This document shows, in pieces, positions 22,613-31,134 of a stretch of 46,574 bases of DNA; within the stretch, counting starts at the first letter, position 1, and every line of letters begins with the position of its first letter. The position numbers and the translations under genes were made by a program. The DNA is from Bacillota bacterium. Lineage in GTDB: Bacteria; Bacillota; Sulfobacillia; Sulfobacillales; JAIMBI01. Location: positions 1 through 46,574 of the forward strand of contig JAJZYZ010000014.1 of the NCBI GenBank assembly GCA_021797815.1, written 5' to 3'. The notes below the pieces were generated by a model. It worked only from the letters and a program-made list of their open reading frames with translations, searched no databases and had not been told where the DNA came from.

Positions 22613-23833
22613 CTACAGCGGTGCGGGCGGTGCCTGAAGGAGGGCGCCGCCCCGTCGTTCGATGAGCAGGTGGACCCCGTAACGGTCCGCCAGGGCCAGC
22701 AGGGAACGGGCGTCCATGGGCCCTACAAGGCGGGCGTCGGGGTCGTGGGGGGTCCCGGGCGGCAATTGCCCCCACAAAGCATTGAGAGACCGGGGATTGA
22801 GCCCTACCAGGCGTGCCGAGAGGCGGGGGGACAGGACTTCGACCGGCTCCACGGGCATGAGATGTTCCACCGGGTCCGCTGCCCGGCGCGCACGGGCAAC
22901 CGCTACGAGGTCTGCCACCACCTGTGAGGCGGTGGCGTCTCCGCCGGCCCCGAGGCCCATGAGCGCGGTCGGTCCGCCCGGGGTGCCGTCAATCACGACG
23001 GCATTTTCGGCCCCCGACGGACGGGCCAGAAAGGCCGATGCGGGCAGGATGGCGGGGCCCACATACCCGGTGACGCCGTCCGTCGTCTCCCAAGCTTCCG
23101 CGACCAGCTTCACCCGTTCGTCCGGTCGGAGGGCGGCTCGCAGCATGCGCGGGCCGAGACGGGCAATGCCGGCACGCGGCCACGCTTCGGGGGGAACGGC
23201 GGCGCCGAACGCGAGCTGGGCCAGTACGGAGAGCTTTCGCGCCGCGTCGAGCCCGTCCACATCATCGGAGGGATCTGCTTCGGCGAAACCCGCCTGCCGG
23301 GCTTCCTCCAGGGCCGTCTCGTAATCGGTCCCGCCCGCGATGCGATCCAGCAAAAAGTTGGCGGTGCCGTTTAAAACGCCGCCCACGTATGTCAGGTGGT
23401 CGACGCGCCGCGAATCAAGGAGCGTCCGGATGATCGGCACCGCCCCGCCCACCGCGGCTTCGAACCGCAGGGGCGCTCCGTGCTGTTCGGCGAGAGCTAG
23501 AAGCGCGGGTCCGTGCCGCGCAAGAAGGGCCTTGTTGGCGGTAACCACCGGACGTCTTGAGCGCAGAAAGCTCGAAAGCACCGGAAGCCAGTCCTCTCCG
23601 CCGGCCAGTTCCACCAGGGCGTCGATACGGGCATCAGTCAGGACCTCGCCGACGTCGCGCGTGTAGCCGAAGATCGGGTCTGGGCAGTCGCGGACTTTTC
23701 GGGGGTCCCGCACGGCGGCGCGCAGAACGGTAACAGGCTCGCCCGCCTCCCGCGCGACGCGCGCGGCCCGGCCGTGCAGCTGGCGAAGGAGTGCCGCGCC
23801 TACGTTTCCGACCCCGATGAGCGCGATATTCAT
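22613..23833 (-). CDS. hom: Homoserine dehydrogenase
   Basis: Homoserine dehydrogenase reduces aspartate semialdehyde to homoserine with NAD(P)H. The 406-residue protein opens with the nucleotide-binding motif NIALIGVGNVGAAL, then has VTANKALLA, the catalytic-region signature FEAAVGGAVPIIRTL, and GVLNGTANFLLDRI followed by FAEADPSDDVDGLDAARKL. The C-terminal about 70 residues after VVADLVAVARARR are not a clear ACT domain. ATG at 23833 overlaps the metX stop (ATGA), so metX and hom are translationally coupled. Together they make O-acetylhomoserine, the entry to methionine. An upstream extension of the frame to 23887 overlaps metX and is not used. Confidence 0.94.
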   Translation of the reverse strand: MNIALIGVGNVGAALLRQLHGRAARVAREAGEPVTVLRAAVRDPRKVRDCPDPIFGYTRDVGEVLTDARIDALVELAGGEDWLPVLSSFLRSRRPVVTANKALLARHGPALLALAEQHGAPLRFEAAVGGAVPIIRTLLDSRRVDHLTYVGGVLNGTANFLLDRIAGGTDYETALEEARQAGFAEADPSDDVDGLDAARKLSVLAQLAFGAAVPPEAWPRAGIARLGPRMLRAALRPDERVKLVAEAWETTDGVTGYVGPAILPASAFLARPSGAENAVVIDGTPGGPTALMGLGAGGDATASQVVADLVAVARARRAADPVEHLMPVEPVEVLSPRLSARLVGLNPRSLNALWGQLPPGTPHDPDARLVGPMDARSLLALADRYGVHLLIERRGGALLQAPPAPL

Positions 23834-24906
23834 GAACGGTCGTCCGCAAGCGCCGTCTGCACGTCGGCCATAACCCGGCGCACCCACGCCTGCATGGGGG
23901 GCGAGTCGATGAGGAAGGCATCGTGGCCCACCTCGGACGGAATTTCGGTATAGCGGCTGTCCACCCCGGCTTCTTGGAGCCGTTGGTGGAGCCAGCGGAC
24001 GTCCTCCGGCGGAAAGAGCCAGTCATGGGTGATGCCCGCCAGCCGCACGGACGAGCGGATGCCGGCGTCCGGAGAGTCGCGGCCGGCATAGAGATCGTAC
24101 AGATCCATAGCCCGACTCATGCGCAGGTAGGTTTCCGCCTCAAAGCGCCCGGCCAGTTTGGTCCCCTGGTACTCAAGGTAGGATTCAACCTGGAACCGGG
24201 CCGCCTCCGGCGGTGCCGCGGGCCTGGCCCCCGACTGCCAGTCCCGCCCGAAACGCGTGGCCAGATGGCGGGACGACCGATAGCTCAGCATGGCGATCAT
24301 GCGCGCCACCTTGAGTCCGCCTTCCGGATCGTGATGTTTTACGCCAAGGGCCACCGCCGCCCGCTGGGCTTGATTTAGACCGATGCTCTGGGCTCCGAGG
24401 CTTGCCGTCGCGCCTACCGCCGCGGCGAGTCCCACGCGGTCCGGAAACAGGGCCGCCCACTCCAGCGCCTGCATGCCGCCCACGGAGCCGCCGATGACGA
24501 GCGCCAGACGGTCGACGCCCAGCGCATCGAGAGCGGCCGCCTGCACCCGGACCATGTCTTTCACCGTCACCACCGGGAACGCGGACCCGTACGGCTGTCC
24601 ATCGGGCGAAAGGCTCGACGGACCGGTGCTGCCGGCGGCGCCGCCAATCACGTTCATCCCGAGGACCCACCACTGCTCGGTGTCGATGGCGCGGCCAGGA
24701 CCGATGAAGGTGTCCCACCAGCCCGGCCGATCGCCGGGGCCGTGCGAGGCGACGTGAGCGTCACCGGTGAGGGCATGCGCGACCAGACAGGCCCGGTGGG
24801 GCCGGGGTAGGCCGAAGCCCTCCACCCGCACCGTCACCGGGCCGATGGACGCGCCGAGCTCCAGTTCGAGCGGGGTGGTTTGGTAAAGGAGCAGGTCTTC
24901 GATCAT
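23830..24906 (-). CDS. metX: Homoserine O-acetyltransferase
   Basis: This alpha/beta-hydrolase transfers an acetyl (or possibly succinyl) group to homoserine, the first committed step of methionine synthesis. The 358-residue sequence has VAHALTGDAHV, NVIGGAAGSTGPSS, the nucleophile elbow GGSVGGMQALEW (S141), DWLFPPEDVRWL and GHDAFL (catalytic His). ATG at 24906 has GGAGG 4 nt upstream; a longer frame to 24957 is not needed. It is the first gene of the metX-hom operon. The short upstream region shared with chdC holds a hairpin but no S-box or T-box. Confidence 0.93.
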   Translation of the reverse strand: MIEDLLLYQTTPLELELGASIGPVTVRVEGFGLPRPHRACLVAHALTGDAHVASHGPGDRPGWWDTFIGPGRAIDTEQWWVLGMNVIGGAAGSTGPSSLSPDGQPYGSAFPVVTVKDMVRVQAAALDALGVDRLALVIGGSVGGMQALEWAALFPDRVGLAAAVGATASLGAQSIGLNQAQRAAVALGVKHHDPEGGLKVARMIAMLSYRSSRHLATRFGRDWQSGARPAAPPEAARFQVESYLEYQGTKLAGRFEAETYLRMSRAMDLYDLYAGRDSPDAGIRSSVRLAGITHDWLFPPEDVRWLHQRLQEAGVDSRYTEIPSEVGHDAFLIDSPPMQAWVRRVMADVQTALADDRS

Positions 24907-24933
24907 CTGGCCTCCGGGTCTGGTGGGACAAAT

Positions 24934-24951
24934 CCCGCTAAGCGTAGCGGG
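24934..24951. repeat. Perfect inverted repeat between metX and chdC
   Basis: CCCGCTA-AGCG-TAGCGGG forms a 7-bp stem, 27 bp upstream of metX in the divergent intergenic region. It could be an operator or a leader hairpin. Confidence 0.55.
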
Positions 24952-25030
24952 CGTCACGGGGGGGTGTCAAACCGCGCCGTCTCGCGTGCTATTGTGGGAC
25001 AGGAAAAGTTTTTGAATCGAGGCGTCATCG

Positions 25031-25795
25031 ATGAGTGAAGCTCCCGAAACCCTTGAGGGCTCCTTTATCTGGCACGATTTCCGGCGGCTCGATCTCGACG
25101 CCTGGGACCGGCTCGGGGCCAGCGGGCGAGAGGCGGCGCTGGAGGCTCTCAGTCGCCGCATCCGCCCCTTGGAGGGACAACAGGACGGGAGGGAATCGAG
25201 CTTCGGTCTGTATCAGCTGGCGGGACACAAGGCCGACCTCCTATTCATGCACCTCCGACCGACGCTTGCGGATCTGGTGGCGCTGAAGGCCGAACTCCTG
25301 CCCGAGCCGTTCTTCCGCACACACCCGCCGGTGTACTCGTACATCTCGGTGGTGGAGCTCTCCCGCTACGTGGCGCGCGGCAATCCCGATCCCACTACCA
25401 ATCCGGCGCTTCGTGAGCGCCTGTATCCGTCTTTGCCCGAAACGGCCTATGTTTGTTTCTACCCCATGTCCAAGAGGCGAAGTGGGGAGGACAACTGGTA
25501 CACGCTGTCGCGCGACGAGCGGGCGCACATGATGCGCGGACACGGGGCCATCGGGCATCGCTATCACGAGCGCGTGACCCAGATCATCTCCGGTTCCCAG
25601 GGCCTCGACGACTGGGAGTGGGGTGTCACGCTCTACGCCGATGACGCGATCGACTTCAAGAAGCTTGTGTACGAGATGCGGTTTGACGAGGCCAGCGCGC
25701 GCTTTGCAGACTTTGGCCCCTTTTACGTCGGCCGCCGGATCGGATTTGACGAGCTGAGTTCCTGGCTCCTCGGATCGGCGCCCGATGCCCGCTAG
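25031..25795 (+). CDS. chdC: Coproheme decarboxylase
   Basis: ChdC (formerly HemQ) converts coproheme to heme b in the Gram-positive pathway, using H2O2. The 254-residue protein belongs to the chlorite-dismutase-like superfamily. The family signature PMSKRRSGEDNWYTLSRDER is present, with the tyrosine radical residue at Y157 (NWYTL). It continues as GHGAIGHRY and then GSQGLDDWEWGVTLYA. It starts at ATG 25031 with GAGG 9 nt upstream. Its last 11 nt overlap hemE. Finding it first in the operon with hemE, cpfC and cgoX identifies the coproporphyrin-dependent route. Confidence 0.95.
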   Translation: MSEAPETLEGSFIWHDFRRLDLDAWDRLGASGREAALEALSRRIRPLEGQQDGRESSFGLYQLAGHKADLLFMHLRPTLADLVALKAELLPEPFFRTHPPVYSYISVVELSRYVARGNPDPTTNPALRERLYPSLPETAYVCFYPMSKRRSGEDNWYTLSRDERAHMMRGHGAIGHRYHERVTQIISGSQGLDDWEWGVTLYADDAIDFKKLVYEMRFDEASARFADFGPFYVGRRIGFDELSSWLLGSAPDAR

Positions 25796-26825
25796 CGACC
25801 GGTTCTTGCAGGCAGCCCGCAACGAGCCCACCGACCGCGTGCCGGTCTGGCTCATGCGCCAGGCGGGACGCTACCAGCCTTCCTATCGGGAACTGCGCAA
25901 GCGCCATGGCATGCTGGAAATTGCCCTCTCTCCGCAACTAGCGGCCGAGGTGACCGTCCGCCCGGTACAGGACTACGGGCTTGATGCCGCCATTCTGTTC
26001 TCCGACATCATGGTGCCGCTGGGACCGGCCGGTGTCCGCTACGAAATCCGGGAGGGCGTGGGCCCGGTTGTGGAGGAACCGGTCCGCACCGGTGCGGCCG
26101 TGGCGGCCCTTGCCGTTTACGACGCGGCCCTGCGTGAGCCGGAGACGGCCGAAGCGGTCGAGCGGGCCGTGGCGGCGCTTGACGGGGTCCCCCTCATCGG
26201 TTTTGCCGGCGCCCCCTTCACCCTGGCCAGCTACCTGGTGGAGGGCCGACCAAGCCGGACCTACGCCGAGACCAAGCGCCTCATGTGGTCGCGGCCGGCC
26301 ACCTGGGGCGCGCTCATGGACGTGTTGAGCGACATCGTGCTGCGCCATCTCATCCTGCAGGTGAAAGCGGGGGCGGCGGCGGTCCAGCTGTTCGACTCGT
26401 GGGCGGGCGCCCTTTCCCCGAGTGACTACGAGGCGTCGGTCCTGCCGTACGTGCGTCGGATCTTTCAGGGTCTGGAGCCATATGGCGTGCCCCGGATTTA
26501 CTTTGCCGTGGGTGCTGGCCATCTGACCGCCTGCATGGCCGCCACCGGCGCCACCGTGCTCGGGGTCGACTGGCGGCAGGAGCTTTCGTCCGTACGCCGG
26601 CAGCTGGGACCCGAGCTGGCCCTGCAGGGAAACCTGGACCCTGTGGCTCTTCTGGCCCCATGGGCGGTGACAGAAGAACGGGCGAGGGCGGTCCTCGAAG
26701 GGATGGCGGGGGAACCCGGCTATATTTTCAACCTGGGCCACGGCGTCTTGCCGACCACGGAGCCGGATCAGGTGCTCCGCCTGGCCCGCTTTGTCCATGA
26801 ACCGAGATTCGCAGCCCATCGTTGA
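25785..26825 (+). CDS. hemE: Uroporphyrinogen decarboxylase
   Basis: HemE removes four carboxyl groups from uroporphyrinogen III to give coproporphyrinogen III. The 346-residue protein has the N-terminal signature PVWLMRQAGRYQPSYRELR, the ILFSDIMVPLGPAG segment with the catalytic Asp, GFAGAPFTLASYLVEGR and the C-terminal FNLGHGVLPTT. ATG at 25785 overlaps the chdC end by 11 nt. In the coproporphyrin pathway its product goes to CgoX. The spacing and overlaps indicate a single transcript. Confidence 0.96.
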   Translation: MPASDRFLQAARNEPTDRVPVWLMRQAGRYQPSYRELRKRHGMLEIALSPQLAAEVTVRPVQDYGLDAAILFSDIMVPLGPAGVRYEIREGVGPVVEEPVRTGAAVAALAVYDAALREPETAEAVERAVAALDGVPLIGFAGAPFTLASYLVEGRPSRTYAETKRLMWSRPATWGALMDVLSDIVLRHLILQVKAGAAAVQLFDSWAGALSPSDYEASVLPYVRRIFQGLEPYGVPRIYFAVGAGHLTACMAATGATVLGVDWRQELSSVRRQLGPELALQGNLDPVALLAPWAVTEERARAVLEGMAGEPGYIFNLGHGVLPTTEPDQVLRLARFVHEPRFAAHR

Positions 26826-26837
26826 GGAGCGTGTCAG

Positions 26838-27791
26838 ATGGCCAAGGGAATCATATTGATGGCGCACGGGGTGGCACGGGACATCGGCGACATCCCCCGG
26901 TACTACGCACACATCCGCGGATCGCGGCCCACCAATCCGGCCGTGGAGGCGGAGCTTGTCCAGCGCTACCGCGCGATTGGCGGGCATTCCCCCCTGATTG
27001 AGATCACCCGGAGTCTGGCGAGCGGGCTGGAGTCAGTGCTGAAGAGGCGTCACGGCGCCGCGGCGGCACGGGTGGACTATGGCTTTCGACATTGCGAACC
27101 GTACATCGCCGACGCGATGAAGGAGCTGTCCACGGATCCGGACGTCGCGGAGCTCACCGGCCTCATCCTGGCGCCGCACTACTCCGATATGAGCGTGGGG
27201 GCGTATATCCGGGCCGGGGAGGCGGCAGAGCTTCAGCGGCCGCTGGTCCGCCGCTACATTCTATCCTGGCATACCGAACCATCTCTGATCCGTCTCCTGG
27301 CCGCCCGGGTCGTGGAGGCTCAGGCGAGCCTCGGGCCGCTCGGCCGCGAAGCGGTCGTCCTTTTCACGGCCCACAGCCTTCCCGAACGCATCGTGGGCGC
27401 CGGCGACCCGTACCCGGCACAGGTTCACGAAACCGGGGAGCTGGTGGCGAAGTCCCTGTCACTGCCCCGCTACGGCTTTGCCTGGCAGAGCGCCGGGCGG
27501 ACGGCCGATCCCTGGCTCGGCCCCGATGTGCTGGAGCGAATTCGGGAGCTCAAGGCCGACGGTGCCGCGTCTTTGGTGGTCTGTCCCTGCGGATTCGTGT
27601 CGGATCATCTGGAAGTGCTTTACGATCTCGATCAGGAGGCGCGGACGGTGGCCCGGGACGCGGGCATCGCGTTTGCCCGCACCCGATCCCTTAACGACGA
27701 CCCGGCCTTCGCGGAGGTGTTAGCCGACGTGTTGGACCATGAAGAGGGCCGTCTTGCTTCCGAGACCCGGGTGGGCGGCCACCTTGCCTAG
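26838..27791 (+). CDS. cpfC: Coproporphyrin ferrochelatase
   Basis: CpfC (HemH) inserts Fe(II) into coproporphyrin III. The 317-residue protein has catalytic H179 (LFTAHSLPERI) and E259 (SDHLEVLYDLD), and the substrate-side segment GIILMAHGVARDIGDIP at the start. The WQSAGRTADPWLGPD segment is also typical. A fourth-cluster Cys set is absent. ATG at 26838 follows GAGGAG. Its last 53 nt overlap the first codons proposed for cgoX if that gene starts at 27739. Confidence 0.94.
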   Translation: MAKGIILMAHGVARDIGDIPRYYAHIRGSRPTNPAVEAELVQRYRAIGGHSPLIEITRSLASGLESVLKRRHGAAAARVDYGFRHCEPYIADAMKELSTDPDVAELTGLILAPHYSDMSVGAYIRAGEAAELQRPLVRRYILSWHTEPSLIRLLAARVVEAQASLGPLGREAVVLFTAHSLPERIVGAGDPYPAQVHETGELVAKSLSLPRYGFAWQSAGRTADPWLGPDVLERIRELKADGAASLVVCPCGFVSDHLEVLYDLDQEARTVARDAGIAFARTRSLNDDPAFAEVLADVLDHEEGRLASETRVGGHLA

Positions 27792-29184
27792 GGTGGCGGT
27801 GGTGGGGGCCGGCATTTCCGGTCTGGCTGCCGCCCACTATCTCCGGACCTTGGGCGGCGGAGCCGTCGAGGTCACCGTCTACGAGAAAAGTCCCCGGGCC
27901 GGCGGCGCCATCGTCACCGATCTAAGCCAGGGAATTCCCCTCGAGGGCGGGCCCGATTCACTTCTGGTTCGAAAGACGGCCGGCGTGGGCCTCGTGCGTG
28001 AACTGGGCCTCGGCGACAATCTGATGGCCACCCACCCCGGCGCCCGCGGAGCCGATATCTTTCACGAAGGCGTTCTTTACCCCATACCGCCCGGGCTCAT
28101 TGCCGGGGTGCCCAGTAGTCCGGCGGCGCTTTTGGACTCGGGACTCCTGGGCCCGCAGGGCAAGCGGGATCTTATGCGCGGCCGCCGGCCGCGGCCGCGG
28201 AGAGCCGGGGGAGATGTGAGCCTCGGTGAGCTGCTGGCCTATCATCTTGGTCCGGAGGTGGTCGATCGCATCGCGGCGCCACTCCTGTCTGGCATCTATG
28301 CCGGAGACATCTGGCAGCTTTCGGCACGGGCCACCTACCCGCAGCTTCTCGAGTGGGAGCAGCGCTATCGGAGCCTCATCGCCGGCCGCGCGGCCATGCC
28401 GCCCCCGCCCCCCGGTCCCCGCGCTCCCATCTTCATGACCCCGCGCCAGGGACTCGAAAGTGTGGTGCAGGCGCTTGTCGGGGCGCTGTCGCCACAGATT
28501 CGCCTCAATACGCCGGTGGACGCCCTGGTGCCGCAGGGGACGGAGTTTCAGGTCCATACCCGGTCCGGGGTGGATGTCGTGGACGCCGTCGTGCTGGCCG
28601 TGCCGGCGACGGAGGCGGCCCGCCTGTCGGCGGAAGTGGAACCGGCGGCGGCGGCTCTTCTCGGCACCATTCCCTATGCGCCGCTGGCGGTCGTGGGCCT
28701 CGTGTTTGACCCGGGCGACATTGAACTGCCGGTCGGAAAGACGGGAGCTCTCGTGCCCAAGGGAGAGGAGCTGTTCCTCACGGCGGCCACCTATGTCACC
28801 CAAAAGTGGCCCTATGGAGAGGAAGGAGCCGTTCCCGTGCGCGTGTTTTATGGCCGAAGCGGCGACGACCGGGCGGTGGCGATGAGCGATGAAGATCTCG
28901 CTGCCCTGTCGCTGACGGAACTCGCGCGTCTTACACCTGTACCCGGCTCTCCTCGCTATGTGCGGGTCTTCCGACACCGTCCCGGCATGCCGCAGTATAC
29001 GGTCGGGCACGAAGAGCGGGTGCAGGCGCTGGAGAAATGCCTGGGCGGATGGCCGCGTCTTCGGGTATGCGGCTCCGCATTCCACGGGGTAGGCGTGCCT
29101 GACTGCATAAAGGACGGGCGGGCGCAGGCGGAGGCTCTGATCGGGCAGTTTGCCGGTGGTTCCCCGGGCATCAAGCAGGCATGA
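27739..29184 (+). CDS. cgoX: Coproporphyrinogen III oxidase (FAD-dependent)
   Basis: CgoX (HemY) oxidises coproporphyrinogen III to coproporphyrin III using FAD and O2. The 481-residue protein has the FAD motif VAVVGAGISGLAAAHYL near the N-terminus, EGGPDSLLVRK, and the C-terminal PQYTVGHEERV with GVGVPDCIKDG. A short stretch at about residue 150 (RGRRPRPRRAG) is more basic than usual. The start is uncertain: ATG 27739 overlaps cpfC by 53 nt, while TTG 27784 (MPRVAVVGAG) is closer to the family N-terminus and overlaps by 8 nt. It is the last gene of the heme operon. Confidence 0.93.
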   Translation: MKRAVLLPRPGWAATLPRVAVVGAGISGLAAAHYLRTLGGGAVEVTVYEKSPRAGGAIVTDLSQGIPLEGGPDSLLVRKTAGVGLVRELGLGDNLMATHPGARGADIFHEGVLYPIPPGLIAGVPSSPAALLDSGLLGPQGKRDLMRGRRPRPRRAGGDVSLGELLAYHLGPEVVDRIAAPLLSGIYAGDIWQLSARATYPQLLEWEQRYRSLIAGRAAMPPPPPGPRAPIFMTPRQGLESVVQALVGALSPQIRLNTPVDALVPQGTEFQVHTRSGVDVVDAVVLAVPATEAARLSAEVEPAAAALLGTIPYAPLAVVGLVFDPGDIELPVGKTGALVPKGEELFLTAATYVTQKWPYGEEGAVPVRVFYGRSGDDRAVAMSDEDLAALSLTELARLTPVPGSPRYVRVFRHRPGMPQYTVGHEERVQALEKCLGGWPRLRVCGSAFHGVGVPDCIKDGRAQAEALIGQFAGGSPGIKQA

Positions 29185-29197
29185 CCCCCGACCGCTG

Positions 29198-29221
29198 TCC
29201 GCCCTGAGCGGAGCCCTTTTT
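29198..29221 (+). terminator. Possible terminator of the heme operon
   Basis: TCCGC, loop CCTGA and GCGGA (29198-29212) followed by GCCC and TTTTT. The stem is short (5 bp), so the call is moderate. Confidence 0.45.
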
Positions 29222-29375
29222 GGCTGGAGACGCGGCCACGGTCGCCATGGTCGGGCGAAAGCTCAGACGCCGGCCGTACGGGGGTTCTTGCGGCCCATCT
29301 CTCCGCTCGCTGTGCGGAACACCGCCGCGATCCTCTCGCGCCTGGGGGCGTGCGGCCGCCGGGTGGTGTGAGGGC

Positions 29376-29909
29376 CTAGGTGTCGTGCCACTCCGATCGC
29401 AGGAGACCGTAGAGCAGCATGTCGTGCGCCTCGCCGTCCCGGACCAGGAACGAGCGGAAGGCGCCTTCCCGGACAAACCCCAGGCGCTCGTACAGGCGGA
29501 TGGCGCGCGCATTGTAGTCGAACACGGTGATGGTGAGCCGTCTTAGATTCAGCTCGTTGAAGCTGAAGCGCAGCACGAGGCGCAGCACCTCGCGGCCATA
29601 GCCCTGGCCCCAGAAGGGGCGCCCGAGGGCGATGGAAAGGCCACCCACCCCCTGAAAGGGCAGGATGCCGTCGAGGCAGGCAACACCCATGACGGCGCCA
29701 TCAAGACCCCGAACCGTGAATACAAAGCCGCCCGGTGGGGTGAGACTTTCGTAAGCCGTCCGGATGGCTTCGACCGTACGGGGACGGGCCACATCGGCGT
29801 CGTACAGGCGGAGATATTCGCTGTCCTGCTCGAAGCCGGCCAGGGCCCCGGCGTCTTCGCCCCGGAACGCCGTCAGGGCGACACGCTCGCCATGGAGAAA
29901 GTCCTTCAT
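29376..29909 (-). CDS. GNAT-family N-acetyltransferase (RimJ/RimL-like)
   Basis: The 177-residue protein has the GNAT fold of the RimJ/RimL branch: ALTAFRGEDAGAL at the N-terminus, the acetyl-CoA loop FWGQGYGREVLRLVLRF (Q/R-x-x-G-x-G/A type) and the C-terminal ARAIRLYERLGFVREGAFR. It likely acetylates an amino group of a protein N-terminus, a small molecule or an antibiotic; the substrate is not visible. It starts at ATG 29909, 28 nt after the stop of an APH-type kinase on the same strand, so the two form a short operon, reminiscent of paired antibiotic-modifying genes, which is only suggestive. Confidence 0.87.
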   Translation of the reverse strand: MKDFLHGERVALTAFRGEDAGALAGFEQDSEYLRLYDADVARPRTVEAIRTAYESLTPPGGFVFTVRGLDGAVMGVACLDGILPFQGVGGLSIALGRPFWGQGYGREVLRLVLRFSFNELNLRRLTITVFDYNARAIRLYERLGFVREGAFRSFLVRDGEAHDMLLYGLLRSEWHDT

Positions 29910-29937
29910 ATGGCGCTCAGACTAGACTACAAGCGGC

Positions 29938-30792
29938 TTACAGACAATGGCCGGGCAAATCGCCGCCGTCCGCCCACAAAGACACTTCTTCCTTCATGCC
30001 GGCGAGCTGAGCCCGGGTCCTCTTTCCGGCCAGATCCCGCATCGTCGCGAGCCCCGCCCACACCATATAGGGCCGCATGGCCGGAAGCTCTCCACCCGCC
30101 TCTAGATACCCCTCGAGCCACTCGTCCAGGAGCCGGCATATCGCCGGGCGAAGCGGGGAGTCTTTGGGCGCGGCGTCGAGCCACAGGATTGACACCGTGC
30201 GGGCCACGTCACGCCGGTGGTCGCCCACCCCGGCGTTTACCCAGTCCAACACGCACGAAATCCTGTCCCCATCGGTGAGCAGGTTCAATGGATGGAAGTC
30301 GAGGTGCAGCAGGGTGGGCGGGCCGTCATCGTCACAGCCCGAAAGCGCCTCCTCTTCGGCGGCCGAATGGGGTCGTGCCCAGCCGGCGTCAAGCTCGGGG
30401 CCGAGGGCCAGTCGCCCCGTGCGGTGCAGGGCCGCCTGGGCGGCGCCGGCCTGACGGGCGAGAGCGGCCGCACTTCCGGAAGGATCCCCGAACGCTTCGG
30501 CCAGGACAGTCCCCGCCTCCCAGGTCGTGAGGAGAACCGACACGATGTTGGAGTCGGCGCGCCGGAGGACCCGTGGGCAGGGAACCTTGGCTCTGGCCGC
30601 CGCCTTGAGATTGCGAGATTCCCGGTCAAGAACCGCGGCGGCGGCGGGGGGGCCGTAGCGGAGCGCGTACACGCAGCCGTCTTCGTCATCAACGCGAACC
30701 ACCGGAAGCGAGGATCCGCCGGAGGTCCGGCCCATGGCACGAGGTGTCATATCCAGCACATCGAGTGCTGCCTCCAAAAGCGGCTCGTGCAT
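29938..30792 (-). CDS. Aminoglycoside phosphotransferase (APH)-fold kinase
   Basis: The 284-residue protein has the APH kinase signatures: LLHLDFHPLNLL (catalytic loop H-x-D-x4-N at about residues 170-180) and CVLDWVNAGVGD (metal-binding Asp). The N-terminal lobe has RESRNLKAAARAKVPCPRVL. Members phosphorylate aminoglycosides, macrolides, choline, homoserine or fructosamine; nothing here decides among these. It lies upstream of the GNAT gene. ATG at 30792 lies directly downstream of GGCGTTC rather than a strong ribosome-binding site, so the exact start is less certain. Confidence 0.83.
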   Translation of the reverse strand: MHEPLLEAALDVLDMTPRAMGRTSGGSSLPVVRVDDEDGCVYALRYGPPAAAAVLDRESRNLKAAARAKVPCPRVLRRADSNIVSVLLTTWEAGTVLAEAFGDPSGSAAALARQAGAAQAALHRTGRLALGPELDAGWARPHSAAEEEALSGCDDDGPPTLLHLDFHPLNLLTDGDRISCVLDWVNAGVGDHRRDVARTVSILWLDAAPKDSPLRPAICRLLDEWLEGYLEAGGELPAMRPYMVWAGLATMRDLAGKRTRAQLAGMKEEVSLWADGGDLPGHCL

Positions 30793-31134
30793 GTCCGAAC
30801 GCCTCCTGTCACGGACAGTCTACAGGACGGAGAGGGCAGCCGGACGCCGGCCGCTGGAGCCGGTTGCGGGATGGGCCGGACGTCGCGAGAAACGGGGTTC
30901 ATCATCGTGATCGTTATCGCCTGGGCGAAAGACGTCAGTACCGGTTCCACTGGTCAGCCGTGCCCCCATCTCTCCCGGTAGCGGCTTGGCGGACCGGTGG
31001 GATCCCCCTTTGCTTCCTGCCGGTGGTGAGGACGTCACCGTCTCCCGGCGGCGGTGGCGATATCATGTCGTTCACGGCCAGGCAGGATGGCTCCGGATGT
31101 TTTCGCGAAGAGGCGTGGAGGAGGCGAGGTTTAT
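30793..31134. other. Divergent intergenic region, no gene seen
   Basis: About 340 bp between the APH kinase (minus) and the NlpC/P60 gene (plus), with no promoter I would call confidently and no recognisable short gene. An open frame upstream of 31135 is in frame with the peptidase but lacks a ribosome-binding site. Confidence 0.5.

Noticed and set aside
24907-25030. S-box or T-box upstream of metX
   Set aside because: The intergenic region is only about 120 bp and lacks the conserved elements of either riboswitch; only a simple hairpin is present.
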